Source: Nocardia fluminea (GTDB lineage Bacteria; Actinomycetota; Actinomycetes; Mycobacteriales; Mycobacteriaceae). Taken from it: 64,000 nt of DNA. The DNA lies in NCBI RefSeq assembly GCF_002846365.1, contig NZ_PJMW01000002.1, forward strand, positions 5,394,001 to 5,458,000, read 5' to 3'. The notes under the pieces were generated by a model. That model was not told the DNA's origin and searched no databases. It saw only the letters and a program-made list of their open reading frames with translations. Shown one piece after another: positions 1 to 7,866 of the stretch. A program made the translations under genes and the position numbers. How positions within the stretch are numbered: position 1 is the first letter of the stretch; every line of letters starts with the position of its first letter.

Positions 1-2
1 CC

Positions 3-143
3 GGAATGGACCTGGCCACCATGATGTTCCGCTGGGACGGAACGGAATTGGCGGCCGTGGTGGACTGGGAGATGTCCACCATCGGTGACCCGCTGCTGGA
101 TCTGGGCCGGCAGATCGCGGAGGCAGCCGCACTCACCGGTTAG
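3..143 (+). pseudogene. C-terminal fragment of an APH-like phosphotransferase
   Basis: The reading frame enters from the left edge. It carries the kinase active-site signature of the aminoglycoside phosphotransferase/choline kinase superfamily found beside acyl-CoA dehydrogenases: VVDWEMSTIGDPLLDLG, with the metal-binding Asp of DWE and the Asp of GDP. In this family about 80 to 100 residues normally follow that signature. Here the frame stops after only 11 more residues, so the C-terminus looks truncated or frameshifted. The rest of the gene lies outside the window. The family call is firm; calling it broken is an inference from usual length. Confidence 0.6.
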
Positions 144-229
144 GGCATGCGCGTTTTCGCGAATGAAGCGGCCACCACGTCACCCCTTCAGATATTCAGG
201 TCTGCGCGTGACGCCGAAAAATTCTCCGC

Positions 230-249
230 AGGCGGCGATTCCGCCGCCT
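230..249 (+). promoter_or_regulatory. 8-bp perfect hairpin ahead of the acyl-CoA synthetase
   Basis: AGGCGGCG, a 4-nt loop, then CGCCGCCT. It ends about 9 nt before the AGGAG ribosome-binding site of the gene starting at 273. It could be the end of the upstream transcript or a 5' leader structure. No T-run follows. Confidence 0.35.
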
Positions 250-272
250 CGCTGATCCAGGAGTAGAACAAG

Positions 273-2063
273 ATGACAAAGCCGACGACAACGTGCGAGG
301 CCTTCCAGATCACTGCGAAAGTCGACCCTTCGGCGATCGCCCTTCGTACCGTCGGTGGTGCGCAGTCGGTGACCTGGCAGAAATTCGCCGACACAGTGCG
401 TGCGCTGGCGGGTGGACTGTCGGGGTTGGGTGTCGGGCACCAGGACACCGTCGCATTGATGCTGACCAACCGGCCGGAATTCAACATCATCGACGTCGCG
501 ACCTTTCATCTCGGGGCGATTCCGTTCTCGCTGTACAACACCAGCTCGGTGGACCAGATCGCTTTCGTGCTCGCCAACGCGGGTTCCCGTGTCGTGGTGT
601 GTGAGCGGCAATTCCTCGACAAGATTCGTGCGGCAGGCGGTCCGGTGGAGCACATCGTCGTCGTCGACGAGGCGCCCGAGGGCACGATCAGCCTCGAGGC
701 GCTCGAGCAGTCCGCCAAGCCCGACTTCGACTTCGACGCGGCCTGGAAGAGCGTCCAGCCCTCGGACATCCTGACGATCATCTACACCTCGGGCACCACC
801 GGAAATCCCAAGGGCGTCCAGCTCACCCACGCGGCCATGTTGGCGCAGATGGAGATCCTCTCCGGGGTGATCGACTTCCGACGTGGCGACCGGCAGACGT
901 CCTACCTGCCTTCGGCGCACGTCGGTGACCGGTTCTCGGCGCATTACGCCATGGTCGTCTACGGCGTGCAGGTCACGTCTGTGTCCGACCTGCGCGCGAT
1001 CGCCCAGGCGCTGCCCGACGTGCAGCCGACCATCTGGGCCGGTGTCCCGCGGGTCTGGGAGAAGATCCAGATCGCGCTGGAGATCGCGTTCGAGGAGGCC
1101 GACGGCGTCAAGGGCAAGCTGCTGAACCGCGCGCTCGACCTGGCCAAGCAGAAGGTCAGGGCGCAGGCGCGTGGCGCGGATCTGGGTGTGCTCGACAACA
1201 TCCAGTACAAGGTGCTGGACAAGATCGTGCTGTCGAAGATCCGGGAGAAGATCGGTCTCCAGCACCTGCGCTGGGCGTTCTCCGGCGGCGCGCCGATTCC
1301 GGCCGAGACGGTGGAGTTCTTCCTGGCCCTCGGAATCTGTATCTGTGAAGGTTGGGGTATGTCGGAGGTGGGTGGCGGCGTCGCGCTCAATCCGCCCGGT
1401 AAGCCCAAGGCCGGTTCTGTGGGCCCGGTGCTGCCCGGCAGCGAGATCAAGATCGCCGAGGACGGCGAGTTGCTGGTCCTCAGCCCGTCGGTGATGCTCG
1501 GATACCGTGGTGATCCCGCCGGCACCGCTGAGGCGATCGATAGCGACGGATGGTTGCACACGGGCGATGTCGGCCGCATCGATGAGGACGGCTACGTCTA
1601 CATCACCGACCGCAAGAAGGATCTGATCATCACGGCGGCCGCCAAGAACGTCGCCCCGGCCACCATCGAGAGCGCGGTCAAGGTCTCCTGCTCACTGATC
1701 GGTCAGGTGGTGCCGATCGGTGACAGCCGCAAGTACATCTCGGCGCTGGTGGTCCTGGACGCCGATGCCGCCGCGGCGTTCGCGAGCAAGCACGACCTCG
1801 ACCCGTCGCCTGAGGTGCTGGTAGGTCACGGCGGGCTCGTCGAGACCGTCACCAAGGGCATCGTCGAGGCGAACAGCAAACTGAATGGTGTCGAGCAGAT
1901 CAAGCGATTCCGCATCGTCGGCTCGTTCTGGGAGCCGGGCAGCGACGAGGTGACCCCGTCGATGAAGGTCCGCCGACGTGCGGTGATGGTCAAGTACGCC
2001 GCGGAGATCGAGTCCATGTACGCCGATCAGTCCAGCGACGTGCACGAGGTCGGCGTCCGGTAA
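273..2063 (+). CDS. FadD-type long-chain acyl-CoA synthetase
   Basis: A 596-residue AMP-forming acyl-CoA ligase that activates a fatty or carboxylic acid through an acyl-adenylate to the CoA thioester. The P-loop-like core motif YTSGTTGNPKGVQLTH is at about residues 170-185. The hinge region HTGDVGRI followed by TDRKKDLI is at about 427-450. The region after the hinge, AAAKNVAPATIES, resembles mycobacterial FadD11/FadD15 (long-chain AMP-binding, FadD15-like) rather than medium-chain ligases. The ATG at 273 has an AGGAG site 10 nt upstream. The gene stands alone and is followed by a strong hairpin at 2122. The substrate is unknown. Confidence 0.88.
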   Translation: MTKPTTTCEAFQITAKVDPSAIALRTVGGAQSVTWQKFADTVRALAGGLSGLGVGHQDTVALMLTNRPEFNIIDVATFHLGAIPFSLYNTSSVDQIAFVLANAGSRVVVCERQFLDKIRAAGGPVEHIVVVDEAPEGTISLEALEQSAKPDFDFDAAWKSVQPSDILTIIYTSGTTGNPKGVQLTHAAMLAQMEILSGVIDFRRGDRQTSYLPSAHVGDRFSAHYAMVVYGVQVTSVSDLRAIAQALPDVQPTIWAGVPRVWEKIQIALEIAFEEADGVKGKLLNRALDLAKQKVRAQARGADLGVLDNIQYKVLDKIVLSKIREKIGLQHLRWAFSGGAPIPAETVEFFLALGICICEGWGMSEVGGGVALNPPGKPKAGSVGPVLPGSEIKIAEDGELLVLSPSVMLGYRGDPAGTAEAIDSDGWLHTGDVGRIDEDGYVYITDRKKDLIITAAAKNVAPATIESAVKVSCSLIGQVVPIGDSRKYISALVVLDADAAAAFASKHDLDPSPEVLVGHGGLVETVTKGIVEANSKLNGVEQIKRFRIVGSFWEPGSDEVTPSMKVRRRAVMVKYAAEIESMYADQSSDVHEVGVR

Positions 2064-2121
2064 CTCGGCCGCTCGTCGACGGCGTCGTTCTGGCTGCTGC
2101 GCTACCCTCCCAGCGAAGACA

Positions 2122-2160
2122 GATGTGGTGGTGATCCGGTACCCGGATCACCACCACATC
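2122..2160 (+). terminator. 18-bp perfect stem hairpin after fadD-like gene
   Basis: Two 18-nt arms (GATGTGGTGGTGATCCGG and its exact reverse complement) are separated by TAC, 58 nt after the stop at 2063. There is no U-tract, so this would be the U-less hairpin type common in actinobacteria. Confidence 0.6.
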
Positions 2161-2250
2161 GCTGCTCGGATTCCCAAGGCCGCTTCGACTTCCGGCAGCG
2201 CCTCGCTCGCGCACCACCTTCCCGTTCCCATGACGAAGCAAGGAGGATTC

Positions 2251-2379
2251 ATGTCCACCACCCCGACGGGGACACTCGACGCTGTCGGCCTGCATCGGCC
2301 TGCATCGCGATCGTCCCGCAGCTGCGCGCCCTCTACTCCGGCTGCCGAAGCGGTCGAAGCGAAGGTGCTGTGGCTATGA
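2251..2379 (+). CDS. Possible 42-residue leader ORF coupled to thioesterase
   Basis: The ATG at 2251 has an excellent AAGGAGG at 2240-2246. The frame reads MSTTPTGTLDAVGLHR and then becomes Ser/Ala-rich, stopping at a TGA that overlaps the ATG of the thioesterase at 2376 (ATGA). Two adjacent copies of CGGCCTGCAT at 2286-2305 shift the reading frame, so this could be either a coupled leader peptide or the original N-terminus of the next gene now out of frame. No homology is recognised. Confidence 0.4.
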   Translation: MSTTPTGTLDAVGLHRPASRSSRSCAPSTPAAEAVEAKVLWL

Positions 2380-3227
2380 CGCGACAGTATGCGGTCGCGC
2401 GGCCGTGTTTCGTGCGTGCCGGTACGGGGTTCGAGCCGACATCGGCCGCCCTCAGCGGTTGGGGTCCGAACATGGTGGCCGGACCCCCTGTGCTCGGCCT
2501 GCTCGCTCGCACCATCGAGGTGGATTTCGGTGACAGCGACTTCTTCGCCGCCCGGCTGACCGCCGATCTCTTCCGGCCGGTGCGAGCGGAACGGACCTTC
2601 GTCGGCTCTCGGGTCATCCGGTGGGGAAACAGAATTCGTCTGGTCGAAGCCGAGCTGATCCAGTCGGGTGAGCCGGTGGCGAGGGCGACCGCCGTCTTCT
2701 ACCGGAAGTCGCGGAACTCGCCAGGACAGCGCTGGGCCGATCCGCGGGTGCCGAAGCCGCCCGCCGCCACCGAATACCCCGACGCACGATTGGTCGGCAC
2801 CAGCGGTGACGACTCGGTGTGGGTGCCGCTGCCCTGTGACGGACCACCCTGGTCGGGTGCGGCTCGCAAGCGACTGTGGGCAACTGGTTGGTCGGTGATC
2901 GACGGGGAGTCGCCGACTCCGTTCGCCAGGACGGCGATGGTGTCGGATCTGACCAGTCTGGTCGCCAACTCGGGCACCGCTGGGATCGGCTACATCAATG
3001 GCGATGTCACCCTCGCGTTGACCCGGCTTCCGATCGGCAACGCCCTCGGTCTCGAGGCCCGCTCCCACCACGCGTGCGACGGGATCGCAGTCAGTAGCGC
3101 AACACTTTTCGACCGCAGCGGTGTATTCGGTGAGTGCACCGCGACCGGCATCGCGAACGAGCCGCGCGGCGCCTCGTCGCCGACTCCCGATCTCGAGTCA
3201 GCGGAGCCAGGTCGCCGGGTGCGATAG
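2376..3227 (+). CDS. Acyl-CoA thioesterase-like hotdog protein
   Basis: About 283 residues in the TesB-like/4HBT_3 group of thioesterase family proteins, which carry two hotdog repeats and hydrolyse acyl-CoA. The N-terminal half has the expected opening (CFVRAGTGFEPTSAALSGWG) and the strand pattern around FRPVRAERTFVGSRVIRWG. The second hotdog is around residues 165-240 and includes SDLTSLVANSG and the HHACDG segment. The start is uncertain: GTG at 2370 is two codons upstream, while ATG at 2376 is coupled by ATGA overlap to the small ORF before it. It follows an acyl-CoA synthetase in the same direction, so both probably act on acyl-CoA pools. A hairpin overlaps its stop codon. Confidence 0.7.
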   Translation: MTRQYAVARPCFVRAGTGFEPTSAALSGWGPNMVAGPPVLGLLARTIEVDFGDSDFFAARLTADLFRPVRAERTFVGSRVIRWGNRIRLVEAELIQSGEPVARATAVFYRKSRNSPGQRWADPRVPKPPAATEYPDARLVGTSGDDSVWVPLPCDGPPWSGAARKRLWATGWSVIDGESPTPFARTAMVSDLTSLVANSGTAGIGYINGDVTLALTRLPIGNALGLEARSHHACDGIAVSSATLFDRSGVFGECTATGIANEPRGASSPTPDLESAEPGRRVR

Positions 3228-3246
3228 CGAACACCCAGCGACCTGG
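3207..3246. terminator. 15-bp hairpin across the thioesterase stop
   Basis: The left arm CCAGGTCGCCGGGTG (3207-3221) pairs with CACCCAGCGACCTGG (3232-3246) at 14 of 15 positions, with a 10-nt loop that contains the stop codon. It lies between two converging genes and may serve both. Confidence 0.5.
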
Positions 3247-3285
3247 TGCCGGACTTCGGTCAGTCGCGGGCACACCGCGGATCTG

Positions 3286-3549
3286 TCACGCCGGGCCCGC
3301 TGCAAGCGGAAGCGTCAGGGTGTCGGCAACTGCGTCGGGCTCGTCTTCCCCGTCGCCGACGGTGATACCGAATGAGGAGCCGGCGCCGGCGCTGCCCGAA
3401 CTCACGAGTGAGGCCAGGTCGACGAGCTGTCCGGCGGAGCCGGAGCCGGCGATCGATACGGCGTCGACATGCGTGGCCGCCGCGCTTCCCCCGAGTATGA
3501 GACCCGACGCGATCGCGGCCGCTGCGCCGGCCGAAAGGAACATGTTCAC
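3286..3549 (-). CDS. Small exported Ser/Gly/Ala-rich protein
   Basis: An 87-residue protein of unknown function. The first 25 or so residues form a Sec-type signal peptide (hydrophobic run AAAAIASGLILGGSAAA). The mature part is short, rich in Ser, Gly and Ala, with an acidic DGEDEPDAVAD patch and no cysteine. The GTG at 3549 is favoured because AGGAGAG lies 5 nt upstream; an in-frame ATG is two codons in. It is the last of three minus-strand genes, 160 nt after the lytic transglycosylase gene. A cell-wall location is inferred only from the signal peptide and the neighbours. Confidence 0.6.
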   Translation of the reverse strand: MNMFLSAGAAAAIASGLILGGSAAATHVDAVSIAGSGSAGQLVDLASLVSSGSAGAGSSFGITVGDGEDEPDAVADTLTLPLAAGPA

Positions 3550-3709
3550 TGATTCTCTCCTACGTAGTGTTCGTCACGACCACACTCGGGCGAGTGTCAT
3601 GGCCGCGTCCCAGAAGCGTGCGATGGCGAGAAGTCTTCTCGCACTTGTTGGTTCGGCTTCTCGCGTCTTCGATGCGTTGAACGAAATCCTCTCCGTCGTG
3701 TGGCGGTGG

Positions 3710-4501
3710 TCATCTGGCGGCGTAGCTCGATGCCGCTGCGTATACCCGGGCGACATAGGCGTCGGAGTGGTTGTAGGAGAAGATCGCCTGTCGCCATCCG
3801 GTGCTCGTCGACAGGTCGCCTCCAGAGGCGCAGAGGTAGCGCGCCGCGGCAAGGGCGGCGTCGTCGATGTTGTCGGGTGATCCCAGTGTTTCCTGCGGCA
3901 GCCCGGTCTTTCCGGCATCGATGAGCCGTTCCGCGGCTTCTCGACCGACTCCCGCGCGGATCCCCCAGCGCTCCCAGGTGTCCGGTATGAATTGGAACGG
4001 GCCCGCGGCTCGTACGAACACGGTCTGTGCGGCGCGAGCAGAGGCCTCGGGGTCGACGATGCGCGCGTTGCCGTTGGTGCCGTCCAGTGCGACCCCTCGG
4101 ATGACCGGCCGCACCATTCCTTCGGCGGTGATCGTCGCGCCGCGAAAGCGGCCGTGGTCACTTTCGATCTCGGCGATGCCGGCCAATGTGGTCCAGCCCA
4201 CATGGCATTCGGGCTGGGACTTGGCGACGACGATCGCCGCATAGCCGTAGGCACGCGCAGCGCGCATCGGGATCGACAGAGTTGTCGCTCGCTTGTGTGC
4301 CCACGTGTCAAGGGCGGTGGTGTGCGCACCCGTCGCCAGCAGTTCGATCGCGGCGGCGTCGCCGACACCCGGCGCGGTCGTGATCCGCTCCACCTGCGCG
4401 TAGCGGCCACAGCCGACGGCCGCGACGGCAACGAGGAAGGTCGTCAGTACGCGCAGGCAACTGCGGCGGCGTACTGCTCGGCGTGGTGAAGACGGTGACA
4501 T
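3710..4501 (-). CDS. Lytic transglycosylase lipoprotein (SLT/MltB-like)
   Basis: About 263 residues. An N-terminal Arg-rich segment and hydrophobic stretch end in the lipobox VAAVGC, so the protein should be exported and lipid-anchored. The domain cleaves the MurNAc-GlcNAc bond of peptidoglycan. The catalytic Glu is expected in AGIAEIESDHGRF, followed by the family blocks GPFQFIPDTWERWG and YLCASGGDLS and the terminal YNHSDAYVARV. I chose the ATG at 4501, which sits 5 nt after the stop of the preceding gene. A GTG at 4516 would overlap it. It is probably co-transcribed with the Thr/Pro-rich protein upstream and may act in wall remodelling. Confidence 0.8.
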   Translation of the reverse strand: MSPSSPRRAVRRRSCLRVLTTFLVAVAAVGCGRYAQVERITTAPGVGDAAAIELLATGAHTTALDTWAHKRATTLSIPMRAARAYGYAAIVVAKSQPECHVGWTTLAGIAEIESDHGRFRGATITAEGMVRPVIRGVALDGTNGNARIVDPEASARAAQTVFVRAAGPFQFIPDTWERWGIRAGVGREAAERLIDAGKTGLPQETLGSPDNIDDAALAAARYLCASGGDLSTSTGWRQAIFSYNHSDAYVARVYAAASSYAAR

Positions 4502-4506
4502 CAGAC

Positions 4507-5517
4507 CTACCGGCACGTCCGCGTCGGCGCAGTGGTGGCCTGCGGCTTCGTTGTGGTCGACGGCTTACCGCTGTGTGTTCCCGACGGGGGATTCGTGGTC
4601 GCCCGCGGTGCTTTCGATGTCGTCGAAGGCGTCGCGGTCCGGCATGTCGTCGGCTTGGGTGCCGTTGTCGACCGCTGCGGTGACGTGGTGGTGGTTCCAG
4701 CGGGCACGACGACGGTAACTGTGGACGGAGGGGCGCTGACTGTCGACGGAGTGACGATCACGGTGACCGTCGACGGGGTGCTCGCCGGGGATTCGGTCAC
4801 CGTTGTGCGGGACCGGGGTGCCGGGCTGGGCACCGTGACACTGCCGTTGAGCGAGATATTCGGCCAATCCGGTCCGGACGAAGTTTCGGTCACGGTAGTC
4901 GGCGCGGGCGTTTCGGTGGCGGTTTCCGTCAGGACCGGATCTTCGGTCAGGACCGGATCGCCGCCGACCGGATAGCCGGACTCTGTTTGTGTCACTGTGA
5001 CGGGAGCGAGTGGTTCTTCGACCGCGGCTGGATCGATCCCGAGTTCCTCACCGGGAAGCGGGATCTCGCCCGGAATCTCTGGCAAGCCGGATTCCGTTGT
5101 CCCCGTGGTGGTGTCGTACCCCGGCAGCAGGGCGGCGGGGTCGTCGAAACTCTGTGAGTCCGAAACCTTTCCCGACAGTGCCGTCGAGTCATCGGCGGCA
5201 TCGGAATTCGCTCCTGTCGCGATCAGGATGCCGATCCCCGCACAGACCGCCGCGGCGGCTACCGCGGCGTAGGGCAGGTAGCGGCGACTGGGATCGGACA
5301 GGAGATAGCCGGCCACGCGTTGCCAGCGGGTCGGCGGCGACAGCTGCGCTTGGTCTGGCGCTGGATCGGCGTCCGAACGGTCGACGTCAACGGATTCTTC
5401 GACATGGATATCGGGATCGGCGAAACTGCCGTGCGACAATTTCGCTGGTATCGCCACGACCTCTGTTCGTTCAGGATCGGCGGCGGGCGGGTCAGCCTGG
5501 GAATGGGATGGTGACAC
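4507..5517 (-). CDS. Thr/Pro-rich single-pass membrane protein
   Basis: A 336-residue protein with an acidic cytoplasmic N-terminus (about 1-80), one transmembrane helix at about 81-102, and a long extracytoplasmic tail rich in Thr, Pro and Ser with many TVT and TTT repeats, ending in two isolated Cys. No catalytic domain is visible. The low-complexity tail suggests a wall-spanning or glycosylated stalk. The start is a GTG with no strong ribosome-binding site. Directly downstream is a lytic transglycosylase, and the two probably form an operon. The 294-nt stretch upstream (5518-5811) carries no gene and presumably holds the promoter. Confidence 0.65.
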   Translation of the reverse strand: MSPSHSQADPPAADPERTEVVAIPAKLSHGSFADPDIHVEESVDVDRSDADPAPDQAQLSPPTRWQRVAGYLLSDPSRRYLPYAAVAAAAVCAGIGILIATGANSDAADDSTALSGKVSDSQSFDDPAALLPGYDTTTGTTESGLPEIPGEIPLPGEELGIDPAAVEEPLAPVTVTQTESGYPVGGDPVLTEDPVLTETATETPAPTTVTETSSGPDWPNISLNGSVTVPSPAPRSRTTVTESPASTPSTVTVIVTPSTVSAPPSTVTVVVPAGTTTTSPQRSTTAPKPTTCRTATPSTTSKAPRATTNPPSGTHSGKPSTTTKPQATTAPTRTCR

Positions 5518-5811
5518 TGGTGTTGCTCTTTCTCTGCGACCGATCAGAGACTGCCGGAATCGGTAGTGCTACCGATTTCATCGGACAGTGACAGATCGGA
5601 GTTCGCGACCGAGTGATCCGGACGGTTTTCTCGCATACTGTTCACAACAGCGCGGTGCGAGCTCGGCTCTAGATTAGATGATGGGGAGGAATGCGCAAGA
5701 CAATTGGCAGATTCTAGAAGAATGCGATGTCTGTTTTCGCTTTCGACAAAGAGAAATGCGTCGATCACATCTGACCAAATGGCTGCGGACTGGCGATCGA
5801 GGCTGGGTGGG

Positions 5812-7062
5812 TTATGCCGGACGCTCGTCGAGCGCTGCGGATGCCGGGTAAAGGCGGTGAATGATCAACGCCGCGGCCAGCATTCTCGATTCGTGTGGAT
5901 GCAACGGATTGAGGCCGGTGATTTCAGCGATCCGGCGCAGGCGGTAGGTGAGGCTGTTCGGATGTAAATGGATTTCCTCGGCGGCTCGTTGCCGATCCCA
6001 GCCGTGCCGCACGTGCGCCTCGAGCGCTTCCAGTAGATGTTTCTGACTCAGTAGCGGGCGGATCCGGGCAGCGAGACGGTCCCGCACCCGGCCCGGTCGG
6101 ACCAACTGGTACTCCAGTAAGAGATCGTCGGTCCCGTACAGGCCGGCGGGACGCCCCAGGCCTGCGGCGAGTTGCGCGAATTCCAGGGCCTGCGTCGATG
6201 CGCTGGGCAGATCGTCCCGCGTCACGGAGCCGTAGTCGATCATGATCACGGGCTCGCCGAGATGTGTCGTGAGGTTGACGGCGAGTCGCTGAAGATGGAC
6301 CGGATCAGGCGGCTGTTCGTCGAATGGCAGTAGTGCCACACCGGCGCGGCCGTCGAAGGTGTGCAGTGCGGTAGTGCCCGCGATCTGGTCCAGTTCGAGT
6401 TGGACCAGCTCGACACGTCTGCGGGACAGGTTGTTCGCGAACTTGGGATCCGTCACCGCGGTAGCGGCGACATGCAGCGCGATGAGATCGAAGCGTTCCG
6501 GCACCATCATGTCGGCCTGAACAGCGAGTGCCGCGAAGGGCGCACCGCTGACCAGAGCGGCGCACAGTGCACGCCTGGCGTGCCGCTCGATCCGGTAGAC
6601 GGATCGCTCTATATCCGGGTGGGCCTCGAACAGGATCACCATCGCCCTGCCCACGTAGTCGAGCATGAATCGGTTCAGCGCGAGGACGTCAGCCATGTCC
6701 TCCGGCCGCGCGGATCCGAATGCCTCCTCCAGTGCCGCGGCTATCACCACGAATCCGCCACTGATCAAGGCGCGCAAGGGGACACGTTGTTCGGTGTAGT
6801 ACTCGGTGAGTGGAACGATCGTTTGGGCTATCTCTTCGTCGGTGAGGTCGCGGCCGGCCTCGACTGAACGCTGGGCCGCCAGGACGGATTCGACGACCAT
6901 CGGCATGACGAAATCGGTGAAGTGGCCCTCAGGCGCCGCGTCCAGGCCGGGAAAGGACCCCACGGCGGCAGTCATCAACGTCACTGTGAGGTCGCTGATC
7001 CGCGGTAGTAATCGAGCGACAATGGGTGCGTCGATTGTTAGGCGGGGCGTCGGGTAGAGCAC
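5812..7062 (-). CDS. PucR/CdaR-family transcriptional regulator
   Basis: A 416-residue regulator. The C-terminal PucR-type helix-turn-helix is clear: LHPNSLTYRLRRIAEITGL followed by AAALIIHRLYP. The middle region (about 170-330) matches the GGDEF-like insert of the family, and the helical N-terminus is probably a sensor. It is one of three such regulators in the window, with those at 13.6 and 30.1 kb. The GTG start lies 6 nt after a -10-like TAAGCT, so the mRNA may be leaderless. A perfect 17-bp palindrome abuts that -10. The ligand and targets are unknown. Confidence 0.85.
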   Translation of the reverse strand: MLYPTPRLTIDAPIVARLLPRISDLTVTLMTAAVGSFPGLDAAPEGHFTDFVMPMVVESVLAAQRSVEAGRDLTDEEIAQTIVPLTEYYTEQRVPLRALISGGFVVIAAALEEAFGSARPEDMADVLALNRFMLDYVGRAMVILFEAHPDIERSVYRIERHARRALCAALVSGAPFAALAVQADMMVPERFDLIALHVAATAVTDPKFANNLSRRRVELVQLELDQIAGTTALHTFDGRAGVALLPFDEQPPDPVHLQRLAVNLTTHLGEPVIMIDYGSVTRDDLPSASTQALEFAQLAAGLGRPAGLYGTDDLLLEYQLVRPGRVRDRLAARIRPLLSQKHLLEALEAHVRHGWDRQRAAEEIHLHPNSLTYRLRRIAEITGLNPLHPHESRMLAAALIIHRLYPASAALDERPA

Positions 7063-7068
7063 GGCGAC

Positions 7069-7090
7069 AGCTTACATGTCAGTGACATGT
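7069..7090 (-). promoter_or_regulatory. -10 box and perfect 17-bp palindromic operator
   Basis: ACATGTCA-G-TGACATGT (7074-7090) is a perfect palindrome. On the minus strand it runs directly into TAAGCT (7074-7069), 6 nt before the GTG of the PucR-type gene. A protein bound here would cover the promoter. Autoregulation by PucR and control by the TetR gene next door are both possible. Confidence 0.5.
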
Positions 7091-7168
7091 TTTTTTGGAG
7101 AATTTCACATTGCGCGACTCGGGCAAGGTCGTGCTCCCACGGGTCGCCGCGAGTCGACAGAACTCTGG

Positions 7169-7792
7169 CTAGGTGCGGCCCTCTTCGAGGAGGCCGTTCA
7201 GGTTCGACAGGATGTGCGCACGCAGTTCGGGCCAGCTCGGGAAGGCCGATTCGGCGCCTGGAACTGCCGCTAATATGGCGCCCCGCATGGTGGCGACCGT
7301 GATCAGGACGAAGTCGCGAAACCCAGGGCAGGCGGCATAGGTGGGCAGCGCATCGGCGAGGATGCCGCAGGCCAAGTCGGTGGCTTCGGTCATCTGCCGC
7401 ACAATGCGCGGACTGTTGGCATCGGTCCGGCTCACCGCCATGATCTCGAGGATCGCTGAGGAGATCGGCAGGGCGTGGATGCTCCAGAGCAGATCTATCA
7501 GCTGACCTGCTCGTGCCTGCTCGTCGTCGGAGAGCGCGATGAGATCAGCCGCGCGGCGCCTTGCTTCGTTGAACTGGCTGTCGATCGCCGCTTCGACCAG
7601 CGCGGCCTTGGTGGGGAAGTGGTATTGCTGCGCGCCGAGAGTGACTCCGGCTCGCAAGGCGACGGCGCGTGTGCTCAGCGCGGACCACCCTACTTCGACG
7701 AGCGTGTCGATGGTGGCGTCCAGTAGTGCCTGACGTGTCGCCGCCCGGCGCTCGGCTTGCGAACGCGACAGTCGCGGTGCGGCAGAAGGCAT
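7169..7792 (-). CDS. TetR-family transcriptional regulator
   Basis: A 207-residue TetR protein. The N-terminal helix-turn-helix spans about residues 15-62 (RAATRQALLDATIDTLVEVG, then ALRAGVTLGAQQYHFPTKAAL). The C-terminal helical ligand domain is divergent, as usual. The ATG lies 6 nt after TAGAAT on the minus strand, suggesting a leaderless transcript. It sits downstream of and co-directional with the secreted lipase gene, separated from it by a strong hairpin, so it is probably transcribed on its own. The ligand is unknown. Confidence 0.88.
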   Translation of the reverse strand: MPSAAPRLSRSQAERRAATRQALLDATIDTLVEVGWSALSTRAVALRAGVTLGAQQYHFPTKAALVEAAIDSQFNEARRRAADLIALSDDEQARAGQLIDLLWSIHALPISSAILEIMAVSRTDANSPRIVRQMTEATDLACGILADALPTYAACPGFRDFVLITVATMRGAILAAVPGAESAFPSWPELRAHILSNLNGLLEEGRT

Positions 7793-7819
7793 ATGACGAT
7801 TCTAGTGGTCTCGCGCCGA

Positions 7820-7852
7820 CGAGCCCATCCCGAGTCGCTCGGGATGGGCTCG
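7820..7852 (-). terminator. 15-bp perfect hairpin after lipase gene
   Basis: CGAGCCCATCCCGAG and its exact complement flank a TCG loop, 14 nt after the lipase stop. No U-tract follows on the minus strand. Confidence 0.6.
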
Positions 7853-7866
7853 CCGTACTGGAGATG

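Noticed and set aside
180..1559. Long minus-strand frame of about 460 codons opposite the acyl-CoA synthetase
   Set aside because: It lies fully antisense to a clear gene, is Arg/Asp/His-rich as expected for the complement of high-GC coding sequence, and has no motif or ribosome-binding site.
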